This document shows, in pieces, positions 41,812-50,558 of a stretch of DNA of 64,000 nucleotides; the first letter of the stretch is position 1; each line of letters begins with the position of its first letter. The position numbers and the translations under genes are program-made. Source of the DNA: Bacteroidota bacterium (GTDB lineage: Bacteria > Bacteroidota > Bacteroidia > Chitinophagales > Saprospiraceae); NCBI GenBank assembly GCA_016124585.1, contig WGNL01000036.1, positions 1 through 64,000 on the forward strand. The letters are read 5' to 3'. The notes beneath the pieces were generated by a model. That model saw nothing but the letters and a program-made list of their open reading frames with translations. It was not told the DNA's origin and searched no databases.

Positions 41812-43200
41812 ATGCACATCGTCATCATCGGAAACGGCGTTGCCGGCATCACCGCCGCCCGCCACATCCGCAAACTGAGCCCTGCCAGCCGGACAGGCGG
41901 GGACCACAAAATCACGGTCGTTTCGGGTGAAACCGACCACTTCTTTTCCCGCACGGCGCTCATGTACATCTACATGGGACACATGCGCTTCGAGGACACC
42001 AAGCCTTACGAGGACTGGTTTTGGGAAAAGAACCGCATCGAACTCGTGCGGGGTCACGTCAAAATTGTCGAAACGGAAAGCCGCCGCCTGCTCTTCGAGG
42101 ACGGCAAGACCCTCACCTTCGACCAGCTGCTCATTGCCACGGGCAGCAAGTCCAACAAGTTCGGCTGGCCGGGACAAGACCTCGAAGGCGTACAGGGGCT
42201 TTACCACTACCAGGACCTCGAAAGCATGGAGCTCCACAGCGCCGGGCTTCGGCGGGCGGTCATCGTCGGGGGCGGGCTGATAGGCATCGAAATGGCCGAA
42301 ATGTTCCACTCCCGCCACATCCCCGTGACGTTTTTAGTTCGGGAAAAAAACTTCTGGGACCCCGTGCTGCCCCTCGAAGAAGCACAGATGATTAACCGCC
42401 ACATCCTCGAAAACGGCATTGACCTGCGGCTGGAAACGGAGCTGAAAGAAATCCTCCCCGACACCAACGGCAAGGCACGGGCGGTGGTGACGAACAAGGG
42501 AGAGACCATTGAGTGCGGCTTCGTGGGCCTCACCGTCGGCGTCAGCCCCAACGTGGATTTCCTCAAGGACAGCGGCATCGAACTCGGCAGGGGCATCCTC
42601 GTGGACGACTACTTGGAAACCAACATTCCCGGCATTTTCGCCGCAGGCGACTGCGTACAGCTCCGCAACCCCCAGCCCGGCAGGCGGCCCATCGAAGCCG
42701 TCTGGTACACCGGGCGCATGATGGGCGAAACGGCGGCATATAACATAGTTAACAGTCGGCAGTCGGCAGTCGGCAGTCAGGGACGGAGCATCCCTTACGA
42801 CCCCGGCACCTGGTTCAACAGTGCCAAATTCTTCGACATCGAATACCAAGTGTATGGCACTGTGCTGGCCAACCCGCCGGAAAACCACGCATCGCTCTAT
42901 TGGGAACACCCCGACGGCAGGCACAGCATCCGCCTCATCTATGACCGCAAGACGGGCAGCATCCTCGGCTTCAACCTCATGGGCGTGCGATACCGCCACG
43001 AGGTCTGCGAGAAATGGCTGCGGATGGGTACGCACATCGAGGAAGTGCTGCAAAACCTGGGCATAGCCAATTTCGACCCGGAGTTTTACAAACAGTACGA
43101 GGCGGATTTGCTGGCGCTTTACAACCGCCAGAGCGGGCGCAATTTGACCTTGAAAAAACGCCGGGGACTGGCAGGGGCAATGGCTTTCCTGCGGGCTTGA
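41812..43200 (+). CDS. FAD-dependent NAD(P)H oxidoreductase (pyridine nucleotide-disulfide class)
   Basis: A 462-residue flavoprotein. IVIIGNGVAGITAARHI is the FAD motif, LLIATGSKSNKFG and AVIVGGGLIGIEMAEMF (NAD) lie centrally, and GIFAAGDCVQL near residue 275 closes the FAD site. The arrangement is that of ferredoxin/rubredoxin- or nitrite-reductase-type NADH oxidoreductases. Around residues 313-323 the frame runs through a CAGTCGG tandem repeat, inserting NSRQSAVGSQG. The neighbouring NapH-like ferredoxin gene (39 bp downstream) is a likely electron partner. Confidence 0.9.
   Translation: MHIVIIGNGVAGITAARHIRKLSPASRTGGDHKITVVSGETDHFFSRTALMYIYMGHMRFEDTKPYEDWFWEKNRIELVRGHVKIVETESRRLLFEDGKTLTFDQLLIATGSKSNKFGWPGQDLEGVQGLYHYQDLESMELHSAGLRRAVIVGGGLIGIEMAEMFHSRHIPVTFLVREKNFWDPVLPLEEAQMINRHILENGIDLRLETELKEILPDTNGKARAVVTNKGETIECGFVGLTVGVSPNVDFLKDSGIELGRGILVDDYLETNIPGIFAAGDCVQLRNPQPGRRPIEAVWYTGRMMGETAAYNIVNSRQSAVGSQGRSIPYDPGTWFNSAKFFDIEYQVYGTVLANPPENHASLYWEHPDGRHSIRLIYDRKTGSILGFNLMGVRYRHEVCEKWLRMGTHIEEVLQNLGIANFDPEFYKQYEADLLALYNRQSGRNLTLKKRRGLAGAMAFLRA
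42750..42782. repeat. AGTCGGC short tandem repeat inside a coding sequence
   Basis: AACAGTCGGCAGTCGGCAGT continues CGGCAGTCAGGG. The same element (CAGTTGGCAGTCAGG) is intergenic at 54283-54321, 55789-55827 and 61736-61773. Here it adds about 11 residues in frame to the oxidoreductase. Confidence 0.8.
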
Positions 43201-43238
43201 AAATTGACTAATCAGAAATTAAAGAAATTGAACCAACG

Positions 43239-45032
43239 ATGAAAATCATACAAAAAACAGGGCTTGCCCTTTTCATCATATCCCTGCTCATTTTCCTTTT
43301 GGCAAACGGGCTGGACGGCTATCGCCTCACCTCGGAAAACCTGGGTGTGGGCAACGAATTTCACAAAAAAGAAATCCTCGGTACGGCACAGGCATCGGGG
43401 ATGCTGGACAAAACCTACGGCTCCAGTTTCAGCTTCAACGCCGACCTGAAAAACGCCATGCACACGGCGCAGCAGTCGCTCGACGAGAAAGCCAAGCAGG
43501 GCTTGCCGGAGGGCGTCGGCGAGTGGGACTACCGCCTCGGCGACTGGGCGATGAAGGACTACGCCCTGCAAACCACGAAGCTATCTGCTACCGGACCGGT
43601 AGCGAGCCATCCGCTGCTGTTCCTGCTGCTCACTTTCGGGCTGGGCATCCTTGGTGGGCTGCTCTACATCCTGCCCAAGTTCAGCGGTTTGCCGGGCATC
43701 AAGAACAACCATATTTACCACAGTCCCATGACCCGTGGGCTAAAAGTGGGGCTGCGGGGAGCGTTCCTCGCTACCACCATCGTGGGCGTACTGGTGTGGG
43801 GGATGTTCTACATGGGCGGCGGCTGGCTCTGGTCGCTGCTGACGGTGATTGTCGGCAGCTTCATTGCATGGCGTGTTTTGATTAAAGAAAAATCAAAGGA
43901 GGAACAGCCCGCCCGCTCCGCTTCGCCCGGCATCACGGGTTGGCTGGGGGTGCTGACGGGCGTTTTGCTCATCGGCTTTTACCTGCTGCTCTACTGGGCG
44001 CCGCAGCACATCACGGGCTGGATGCGCATCGTTGACCCGGTGAGCCGTGCCCTGAGCGGCAACGGGGCCAGCCAATGGTTCCTCTACGGGCTGCTCTACA
44101 CGGTCGTGGTACTGGTGATGGGCATCCGCATGATGGCGAAGTACCGTCATAACAAGTACCAGTTGGTGCGCACGGGGTCGGTCATGTTCTTCCAGACGGC
44201 CTTCGCCTTTCTCCTCCCGGAAATCATGGTACGGCTCAACCAGCCCTACTACGACTTCAAGAACATCTGGCCGCTGAACTACTCCTTCTTTTTCGATTAC
44301 AACCTGAACAACCTCATCAACGGCGGCGGGCTGGGCATCTTCATGCTCGTGTGGGGCATCGTGCTCATCGTGGTGGGCGTGCCAGTCATCACTTATTTTT
44401 TTGGCAAACGCTGGTACTGCTCGTGGGTCTGCGGTTGCGGCGGCCTGGCGGAGACGCTCGGTGACCCCTACCGCCAGCTTTCTGACAAAAGCCTGCGGGC
44501 ATGGAAGTACGAGCGTTGGATAATCCACGCCGTGCTCGCCTTTGCCGTGGTGATGACGCTGCTGGTGCTGTACACCTATTTCACGGGGTCGCAGAATGTG
44601 CTGTTCCTCAGCAGCGATACAGTGCGCACTTGGTACGGTTTCCTCATCGGCTCGGCGTTTGCCGGGGTGGTGGGCACGGGTTTCTACCCGCTCATGGGCA
44701 ACCGGGTCTGGTGCCGTTTCGGCTGCCCGCTGGCGGCCTACCTCGGCCTGGTGCAGCGGTTCAAGAGCCGTTTCCGCATCACGGTGAACGGCGGGCAATG
44801 CATCAGTTGCGGCAACTGCTCCACTTACTGCGAAATGGGCATTGACGTGCGGGCTTACGCCCAAAAAGGGCAGGACATCGTGCGGTCGAGCTGCGTAGGT
44901 TGCGGCGTTTGCTCGGCGGTGTGCCCAAGAGGTGTTCTGCGTTTGGAAAACAATGCCTCCGACGTGCATGAGCGGGCGAGCGACCTGCGGGTGATACACA
45001 TAAAGAATGGGGAATTGAAAATGGAGAATTGA
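43239..45032 (+). CDS. NapH/CcoG-like membrane 4Fe-4S ferredoxin
   Basis: A 597-residue membrane iron-sulfur protein. Eight or so TM segments span residues ~5-480. Polyferredoxin-type cysteines appear in WYCSWVCGCGGLAET and RVWCRFGCPLAAYLG, followed by two C-terminal 4Fe-4S motifs, CISCGNCSTYCEMG and CVGCGVCSAVCPRG. It probably passes electrons between the quinone pool and a soluble or periplasmic partner. The adjacent FAD oxidoreductase and DUF547 proteins are candidates. The last residues (KNGELKMEN and stop) are encoded by a GAATTGAAAAT tandem repeat. Confidence 0.88.
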   Translation: MKIIQKTGLALFIISLLIFLLANGLDGYRLTSENLGVGNEFHKKEILGTAQASGMLDKTYGSSFSFNADLKNAMHTAQQSLDEKAKQGLPEGVGEWDYRLGDWAMKDYALQTTKLSATGPVASHPLLFLLLTFGLGILGGLLYILPKFSGLPGIKNNHIYHSPMTRGLKVGLRGAFLATTIVGVLVWGMFYMGGGWLWSLLTVIVGSFIAWRVLIKEKSKEEQPARSASPGITGWLGVLTGVLLIGFYLLLYWAPQHITGWMRIVDPVSRALSGNGASQWFLYGLLYTVVVLVMGIRMMAKYRHNKYQLVRTGSVMFFQTAFAFLLPEIMVRLNQPYYDFKNIWPLNYSFFFDYNLNNLINGGGLGIFMLVWGIVLIVVGVPVITYFFGKRWYCSWVCGCGGLAETLGDPYRQLSDKSLRAWKYERWIIHAVLAFAVVMTLLVLYTYFTGSQNVLFLSSDTVRTWYGFLIGSAFAGVVGTGFYPLMGNRVWCRFGCPLAAYLGLVQRFKSRFRITVNGGQCISCGNCSTYCEMGIDVRAYAQKGQDIVRSSCVGCGVCSAVCPRGVLRLENNASDVHERASDLRVIHIKNGELKMEN

Positions 45033-45085
45033 AAATTGGGGCTTCCAAAAAAATTCTCAATTTTCCATTTTTAATTCTCAATATA
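45005..45085. repeat. GAATTGAAAATGGA short tandem repeat, inverted pair
   Basis: Left run GGGGAATTGAAAATGGAGAA and inverted right run TTCTCAATTTTCCATTTTTA can pair across about 20 nt. The left run encodes the C-terminus and stop of the NapH-like protein; the right run ends just before the next ATG. Confidence 0.7.
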
Positions 45086-45089
45086 GTTC

Positions 45090-45788
45090 ATGTCAAAACC
45101 CAATATCGCCGTCATCATCCCCGCCTACAACGAAGAGCGAGCCGTAGGGCTGGTGGTGGCGGAAATACCCAAGCACCTCGTCCGGGAAATCGTGGTAGTG
45201 GACAACAACTCGACGGACAACACCGCCATCATCGCCGAAGAAAGCGGGGCAACGGCGCTTTTTGAAAAAAGGCAGGGCTACGGCTGGGCTTGCACCAAGG
45301 CTATCGAGTACCTCCGGGAGAAGCCCAACCCGCCCGACATCGTCGTTTTCCTCGATGCCGACCACTCCGACTACCCGGAGGAGATGACCGCCGTGCTCCG
45401 CCCGATGTTGGAAGAAGGCTGCGACATGGTCATCGGCTCACGGGCATTGGGCGAACGGCAACGCTGCTCCATGACCCCACAGCAGGTCTTTGGCAACTGG
45501 CTGGCCACCACCCTGATGCAGTGGTTTTATGGCGTCCGCTTCACGGACTTGGGGCCGTTCCGGGCCATCCGCTTCGACAAGCTGCTGGCACTCCGAATGT
45601 CGGAAATGACCTACGGCTGGACGGTGGAGATGCAGGTGAAAGCCGCCAAAATGGGTATGAAATGCTGCGAAGTCCCCGTCAACTACCGCCAGCGAATCGG
45701 TTTCTCGAAGGTGTCCGGCACGGTGCGGGGGACGATTGGGGCGGGGTACAAGATTTTGGCGGTGATTTTTAGGCTCCTCGTAAAATGA
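45090..45788 (+). CDS. GT2 glycosyltransferase (DPM/DPG-synthase-like)
   Basis: A 232-residue cytoplasmic GT2: AVIIPAYNEERAVGLV at the start, EIVVVDNNSTDNT near residue 36, the DxD site VVFLDADHSDYPEEM near 86 and acceptor-side GWTVEMQVKAAK near 178. The short form without TM helices resembles dolichyl/polyprenyl-phosphate sugar transferases. Its stop overlaps the start of the following GT-C mannosyltransferase gene (ATGA), so it likely makes the lipid-linked sugar donor used by that enzyme. Confidence 0.9.
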   Translation: MSKPNIAVIIPAYNEERAVGLVVAEIPKHLVREIVVVDNNSTDNTAIIAEESGATALFEKRQGYGWACTKAIEYLREKPNPPDIVVFLDADHSDYPEEMTAVLRPMLEEGCDMVIGSRALGERQRCSMTPQQVFGNWLATTLMQWFYGVRFTDLGPFRAIRFDKLLALRMSEMTYGWTVEMQVKAAKMGMKCCEVPVNYRQRIGFSKVSGTVRGTIGAGYKILAVIFRLLVK

Positions 45789-47164
45789 AAAACGCAGCTA
45801 TACATACGGCAAGCGGTGACACCTTTCCGAAAGGTGTCACTGCTATCGCCTTGCTGACCGCCCTTTCTGCCGCAGGCTATTTTGCCTTGGGGCAAACGGG
45901 GCGCACCCACTTCCCCACCCTGCTGGCATTGTACACCGGGCTGTTCGCCCTCTTTTTATTGCTGGTGAAACAAATCAAGGCAGCGGATGCGCTCCGGCTC
46001 GGCATCGGTGTTTCGGTAGCCCTGCAATTGGTGCTGCTGCTGCACCTGCCCAACCTCTCCGACGACTACTTCCGCTTCATCTGGGACGGGCAGCTTGCCG
46101 CCAACGGCATCAGCCCCTACGGGGTGTTGCCACCTGCCGTGCTGGACGCCGTGAAGCCGACCGTGCCACTGTCCGAGGCGCTGTTTGACCAGTTGAACGA
46201 CCTTCAAAAAAGCAACCACACCTGCTACCCACCCTTCAACGAACTGTTCTTCGCCCTGCCCGCATGGGCGTTCCCGAACAGCATCCTCGCCAACGTGGTG
46301 GCGATGCGGCTGTTCATCATCCTGGCTAACCTCGGCACGGCGCTCATCGGCACACGGGTGCTGCGGGCGCTCGGAAGGCCCCCCGGCGACATCCTCTACT
46401 ATTCGCTGAACCCCTTGGTCATCGTGGAATTGGCGGGCAACCTGCACTTCGAGGCGCTGATGGTCTTTTTCCTCGTGCTGTCGCTTCATTTTGCCATCGG
46501 CAAAAAACACTTGTTGGCAGGGTCGGCACTCGCACTTTCTGTTTCGGTGAAATTGGTGCCATTGCTACTCGTGCCCGTGTTCCTCCGTTTTTTTGGCTGG
46601 CGCAAATGGGCGGCGTTCGCTGTGGTGGTGGGCGGGCTGACGCTGTTGCTTTTCCTGCCCGTCGTCGTGTTCGGTGGCAACGAAGGCTTTTTCCAAAGCA
46701 TCGGGCTTTATTTCCAAAACTTCGAGTTCAATGCCAGCATCTTCTACCTGCTGCGGCAGCTTGGGCTTTGGCTGGCAGGCTACGACATGATTGGCATTTT
46801 CGGACCTGCCCTGTCAGTGCTGACGCTGGCGCTGGTTCTGCACCTCAGCTTATCCAAAAAAAACGAAACACCAAGCGGCTTGATGGCATCGCTGCTGCTC
46901 GCCCTATCCGGCTACTACCTGCTCGGCACCACCGTGCATCCTTGGTACCTTGCGACACCGCTGGCACTCTCCGTTTTCACCAATTTCCGGTTTCCGCTGG
47001 TCTGGTCGTTTGCGGTTTTCCTCAGTTATTCGGCTTATGGGAATGTGCCATTTGCGGAGAATCCGTGGCTGGTGGGGGTGGAGTATGTGCTGGTGTACTT
47101 GGTGCTATTTTTGGAACTATCAAAGCACCAGGTTGGGAAAATTGCGGAGCAGAAAGCCATTTAA
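45785..47164 (+). CDS. GT-C polytopic mannosyltransferase-like protein (GT87/DUF2029 type)
   Basis: A 459-residue membrane protein with about ten TM helices. An early loop LSDDYFRFIWDGQLAANG near residue 88 is the acidic GT-C active-site loop, as in GT87/PIG-M-like mannosyltransferases. NPLVIVELAGNLHFEALMVF follows near 215. It should use a polyprenyl-phosphate sugar from the preceding GT2. The N-terminus (residues 10-20, SGDTFPKGVTA) is encoded by a palindromic repeat found also at 48322, so this start region has been remodelled. Confidence 0.85.
   Translation: MKNAAIHTASGDTFPKGVTAIALLTALSAAGYFALGQTGRTHFPTLLALYTGLFALFLLLVKQIKAADALRLGIGVSVALQLVLLLHLPNLSDDYFRFIWDGQLAANGISPYGVLPPAVLDAVKPTVPLSEALFDQLNDLQKSNHTCYPPFNELFFALPAWAFPNSILANVVAMRLFIILANLGTALIGTRVLRALGRPPGDILYYSLNPLVIVELAGNLHFEALMVFFLVLSLHFAIGKKHLLAGSALALSVSVKLVPLLLVPVFLRFFGWRKWAAFAVVVGGLTLLLFLPVVVFGGNEGFFQSIGLYFQNFEFNASIFYLLRQLGLWLAGYDMIGIFGPALSVLTLALVLHLSLSKKNETPSGLMASLLLALSGYYLLGTTVHPWYLATPLALSVFTNFRFPLVWSFAVFLSYSAYGNVPFAENPWLVGVEYVLVYLVLFLELSKHQVGKIAEQKAI
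45812..45844. repeat. AGCGGTGACACCTTT palindromic repeat inside a CDS
   Basis: AGCGGTGACACCTTT-CCG-AAAGGTGTCACTGCT, arms matching at 14 of 15 positions. It encodes SGDTFPKGVTA in frame. A perfect copy lies at 48322-48355. Confidence 0.8.
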
Positions 47165-47262
47165 CACCTTTGATTTTGTCAGGATGCCAAGGTTCTGCCT
47201 ACTCATGAACTGTGCCGCAAAACAGGCGGCTCCACGATACATTCATTTCAAAAAAAGCCATC

Positions 47263-48312
47263 ATGCGCAACATCATTTTCATCCAACTTTTCACGCTGCT
47301 ACTGCTCGGCACATCGTGCCAAGGCAGCCCCGCCCCATCCGCTACCGAGAACAACACGGCAACCACCGCCCTGCCCGCAGAAGATAACGCCCCGGTAGCC
47401 GTGCCAACAGAGGAAACAACTGCCAACGGCGAGGCGCTCGCAACGAACCAACCAACCACACGGGTTGCTGACAATCCGCTGCCGGCTTCGCCGAAAAAAG
47501 CGGCTGCCCCCGTTGAGAAGCCCAGCGAAAAGGTGGCGGTACGGGAAAATCCCTCCCCTACTCCAACCGCCGGAAAATCTGCCGAAACGAAACCTGTGGA
47601 GGCAACGCAGCCGCCCATTGCGGAGCAACCAAAACCGCAGCCCGTCGAAGAGGAAAAAGCAGCCGCCCCGCCCTCGCACGATGCCTGGGACAAGCTGCTC
47701 CAGCAATACGTCAACGCCGAGGGCAAAGTGAACTACGACGGGCTGAAAAAGGACAAAGCCAAGCTGGAAGCCTACCTGAAAACGCTGGAATCGAATCCGC
47801 CGCAGGATGGTTGGTCGAGGGGCGAGAAAATGGCATTTTGGATAAATGCCTACAATGCCTCCACCGTGAAACTCATCGTGGACAACTACCCGCTGGCGAG
47901 CATCACGAAACTGGATGGCGGCAAGACCTGGGACGTAAAACGGGTGAAAATCGGTGGCAAGACCTACTCGCTGAACAATATCGAGAACGACATCCTGCGC
48001 CCACAATTCAAGGATGCCCGCATCCACTTTGCCGTGAACTGTGCGGCCCTGGGATGCCCACCCCTGCTCAACCGGGCGTGGACGGCTGCTAACCTCGAAA
48101 GCAACCTGGAGAAGCAGGCGTTGGCGTTCGTTAACAACCCCCGTTTCAATAAAATCAGCGAAAAAACGGTGCAGGTGTCGAAGATTTTCGAGTGGTACGC
48201 TGCCGACTTTGGGAACGTGACTGGCTTCCTGAACAAGTACGCTACGAAGAAAATCGGCAGCGGTGCGAAGTTAACCTACCTCGAATATGACTGGGGGCTG
48301 AACAAACAGTAA
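47263..48312 (+). CDS. DUF547 lipoprotein with Pro/Ala-rich linker (copy 3)
   Basis: A 349-residue lipoprotein from the ATG at 47263 (lipobox LLLGTSC). Residues ~20-150 are a low-complexity Pro/Ala/Glu/Thr linker (EKPSEKVAVRENPSPTPTAG). The DUF547 domain follows: AFWINAYNASTVKLIVDNYP, IENDILRPQF, HFAVNCAALGCPPL and EYDWGLNKQ. It closes the ten-gene run and is ended by a palindromic repeat that can act as a terminator. The linker may span from the outer membrane. Confidence 0.9.
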   Translation: MRNIIFIQLFTLLLLGTSCQGSPAPSATENNTATTALPAEDNAPVAVPTEETTANGEALATNQPTTRVADNPLPASPKKAAAPVEKPSEKVAVRENPSPTPTAGKSAETKPVEATQPPIAEQPKPQPVEEEKAAAPPSHDAWDKLLQQYVNAEGKVNYDGLKKDKAKLEAYLKTLESNPPQDGWSRGEKMAFWINAYNASTVKLIVDNYPLASITKLDGGKTWDVKRVKIGGKTYSLNNIENDILRPQFKDARIHFAVNCAALGCPPLLNRAWTAANLESNLEKQALAFVNNPRFNKISEKTVQVSKIFEWYAADFGNVTGFLNKYATKKIGSGAKLTYLEYDWGLNKQ

Positions 48313-48321
48313 CCCTTTTTC

Positions 48322-48355
48322 AGCGGTGACACCTTTTTGGAAAGGTGTCACCGCT
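48322..48355. terminator. Perfect palindromic repeat acting as bidirectional terminator
   Basis: AGCGGTGACACCTTT-TTGG-AAAGGTGTCACCGCT, 15-bp perfect arms. It sits between the convergent DUF547 and GH113-like genes and overlaps the last codons of the latter. The same element is inside the coding region at 45812. Confidence 0.75.
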
Positions 48356-50156
48356 TGCCCAACCACCCCCTCACCACCGCCTCCGCATCCTTGCCAAACG
48401 GCGTGAAGTCCGTGTCCCGCTTGCGTCGCTTGTTGGGCGTCGAGTGGCACTTCCACCAGAGTACGCCGCCGCACCATTGCTTGCCTTCGATGACTCGCAA
48501 CACCGCCTCGTAGCAGCGGCGTTGCCCCTCGGCGTCGAACTGGAGGTCGTCGCCCCAGTCCTCGTGCGGTTTTTTCCAAGGCGACTCCACGCTGGGAAAG
48601 CCGATTTCCGTGAACACCAGTTTCTTGCGGTAGCGCCCGCAGACCTTTTCAATCTTGCCCATCACATCGGAGAGGCTGCGGTCGAGTTCCCGGTCGGAGG
48701 GGTTGTCCTTTTGGCTGAGGGGGTAGTAGCAGTTCAGTCCGATGAAATCGAGGTCGTTCCAGAGGGTGGTCTGCTCGAACTCGTCGCCCCAATTGGCGGC
48801 ATAGGTCAGCTTGCCGTTGTACATTCCCCTGATTTGCTGGATGAGTGCCCGCCAGTCCGTCTCCCGTTGCAGGGTGGTCTGTACCATTTCGGTGCCAATG
48901 CAGAGGGCGTCCCAGCCGTAGGTTTCGGCAAGGATGGCGTAATGCACCAGCCATCGGTTGTAGTGGCGGAAGAAGGCTTGCCAATCGGCCTCGCTGTCCA
49001 TGCCGATGTCGCCGGGCCACTTGCCATCCCGCATCCAGATTTGGGGCTTCAGCAACACCGCCATGCCGTGCGATTTGGCGTGTTGGGCGGAGTGGATGAC
49101 CGCCTCGTCGTTCTCGGAGCCGGGCCGCTGCATGAGCGGGAGGCGGGCAGGCTGCCGGGGATTGCGCAGGAAGGTGTAGGGCACGATGGAAACGGCATTC
49201 GCCCCCAGGCTGTCCAGCCGGTCGAGCGCCCGGTCAGCCTCCGCCGAGCCGTAGCCATTGAAAATCTGGTAGCCCTCGTGGGTGAAGTTGAAGCCTTTGA
49301 GATAGGGCAGCCCGCCCGCCGCCGCATTTTTTTCTTTTTCAAAAACAGGTGCGAAAGTCGCCGCCTGTTGTGCCATGAATTGCTGCCAAGCGGGTTCGAG
49401 GTCGTCAAGTTCGGCGCTGGTAGGCTGCCAATCTTGGTAATTTTGGAGGAAAAGCTGCCTGCCCCATTTTTCCTCCAAAAAAAGGGTCAGGCTCGCCGAG
49501 AGGCACCACGCCTGAAGGGGTGCACCACCTTCCTGCCAAGTGGCGGGGTCGAGGAGTTCGGCGAGGGGCAGCAGGTTGCCGCTTGCCGCCAGCCTCGCCG
49601 ACCAGTAAGCATAGCCCCGGCGCTGCCAGCCCTGCCCGAAGCGGATGGCAAGCCCGTGCTCCAAGGCGGGTACTTGCGGTTTGCCCAACAGGTTGCGCAG
49701 CAACAACTCATTTTCCATGCTGGAAAAACAGCCTCCGGCATAGGGGTCGAGCACGGTGTGGGCTTCCGTTTTTTCAAAATCCAGGTGGCAGGCAGCTGTG
49801 TTCTTGAGCAGCAAGCCTTTCACCTCGGCACTGGGGTAAACATGGTGCGCCACGGGTGGGAGTTCGCTCTTTTTCCCAACAAAGACCACTATCTGCCGCC
49901 ATGCCTCCTCGCCCGCTTCGGCAACTTTCCGAAGCGCCCCCAAATCCACACTGCCGTGGGCGATGAAACGGAAGTGCGGCGTGGTCAGCAACGTGTCGCC
50001 TTTCACGGGCAGGTTGAAGGAAGTGTCCGCCGCCGCCCAAGGTGGTTGCTGTTGGGAAAACCGGGCGGCTGCCGTTGCCGGGCTGTCAGGACTGCTTTGG
50101 GAATGGCAGGCAAGGAGCAGCATGGGCAGGGCTGTGAGAAGCAAGGTCGGTCGCAT
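48348..50156 (-). CDS. GH113-like glycoside hydrolase lipoprotein
   Basis: A 602-residue exported protein; MRPTLLLTALPMLLLAC is a lipoprotein signal. Residues ~30-270 look like a gluzincin-type region without an HExxH. From about 280 a TIM barrel starts (KGFNFTHEGYQIFNGYGS) with GANAVSIVPYTFLR, the acid/base glutamate in LCIGTEMVQT and the nucleophile in LVFTEIGFPS. This pair is typical of GH113 beta-mannanase-like enzymes. It probably cleaves a mannan or similar glycan at the cell surface. The N-terminal domain is of unknown role. Confidence 0.82.
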   Translation of the reverse strand: MRPTLLLTALPMLLLACHSQSSPDSPATAAARFSQQQPPWAAADTSFNLPVKGDTLLTTPHFRFIAHGSVDLGALRKVAEAGEEAWRQIVVFVGKKSELPPVAHHVYPSAEVKGLLLKNTAACHLDFEKTEAHTVLDPYAGGCFSSMENELLLRNLLGKPQVPALEHGLAIRFGQGWQRRGYAYWSARLAASGNLLPLAELLDPATWQEGGAPLQAWCLSASLTLFLEEKWGRQLFLQNYQDWQPTSAELDDLEPAWQQFMAQQAATFAPVFEKEKNAAAGGLPYLKGFNFTHEGYQIFNGYGSAEADRALDRLDSLGANAVSIVPYTFLRNPRQPARLPLMQRPGSENDEAVIHSAQHAKSHGMAVLLKPQIWMRDGKWPGDIGMDSEADWQAFFRHYNRWLVHYAILAETYGWDALCIGTEMVQTTLQRETDWRALIQQIRGMYNGKLTYAANWGDEFEQTTLWNDLDFIGLNCYYPLSQKDNPSDRELDRSLSDVMGKIEKVCGRYRKKLVFTEIGFPSVESPWKKPHEDWGDDLQFDAEGQRRCYEAVLRVIEGKQWCGGVLWWKCHSTPNKRRKRDTDFTPFGKDAEAVVRGWLGKR

Positions 50157-50236
50157 GGTCGCTGTTTTTTGCCAAAGGTAGGCTCAAAGGATAGTGGTAA
50201 ATGTGCATGGCAGGACGTTTTGGGGGATTGTGGCGA

Positions 50237-50453
50237 CGTGGGGGTGGGCTACACAGTTGCAGCCAACGCAACCCTGCCGAGCCAAAAAGCAGGGGCGGCG
50301 TCCATCGCATGCCACTCCTGCTCCGCCACGGGCGGACAAGTGCGGGAGCGCCGCCGATGCCTTGCGTGTTGTGGCAGGTTGTCTGGAAGGCAAGGCGGCG
50401 GTGGTGCGGTGGGGGTTTCGCTGGCTGCACCGCTGAAAACGGGTGGGCGGGGG
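50237..50453. repeat. ~225-bp dispersed intergenic repeat, copy 1
   Basis: Shares GCAGCCAACG, AGCAGGGGCGGCGTCCATCG, GGGAGCGCCG and the tail TTTCGCTGGCTGCACCGCTG with copies at 53388 and 54051. The ends are inverted (GCAGCCAACGAAACCCC versus its complement). Copy 1 lacks the GTGAGCAGTGAGCGGTGAG insert present in copies 2 and 3. Confidence 0.85.
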
Positions 50454-50503
50454 TGTTAATTCCGCACGGTAACAATTGAACTTTTTTTAAATTAAGAGTC
50501 TTT

Positions 50504-50549
50504 ATGGACAAACCAGCAGGCTCGGCGTCTTAGACGTCAGAGCCTTTTT
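50504..50549 (+). promoter_or_regulatory. Leader ORF overlapping a terminator-like hairpin
   Basis: A 9-residue ORF (MDKPAGSAS, 50504-50533) overlaps the hairpin AGGCTC...GAGCCT (50518-50545) with internal CGTCT/AGACG, followed by T5. It ends 10 bp before the DUF4209 ATG. Arrangement and spacing are as in translation-coupled attenuators. Function is inference. Confidence 0.5.
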
Positions 50550-50558
50550 ATTTTAGAC

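Noticed and set aside
37609-48312. A classic arsenosugar locus
   Set aside because: Glycosyltransferases of the TIGR04282/04283 type are present elsewhere in the window, but no ArsM, ArsS or arsenic resistance gene was seen.
48345-50459. 704-codon plus-strand frame antisense to the GH113-like gene
   Set aside because: The minus-strand product has a lipobox and catalytic glutamates; the plus frame is compositionally skewed without motifs.
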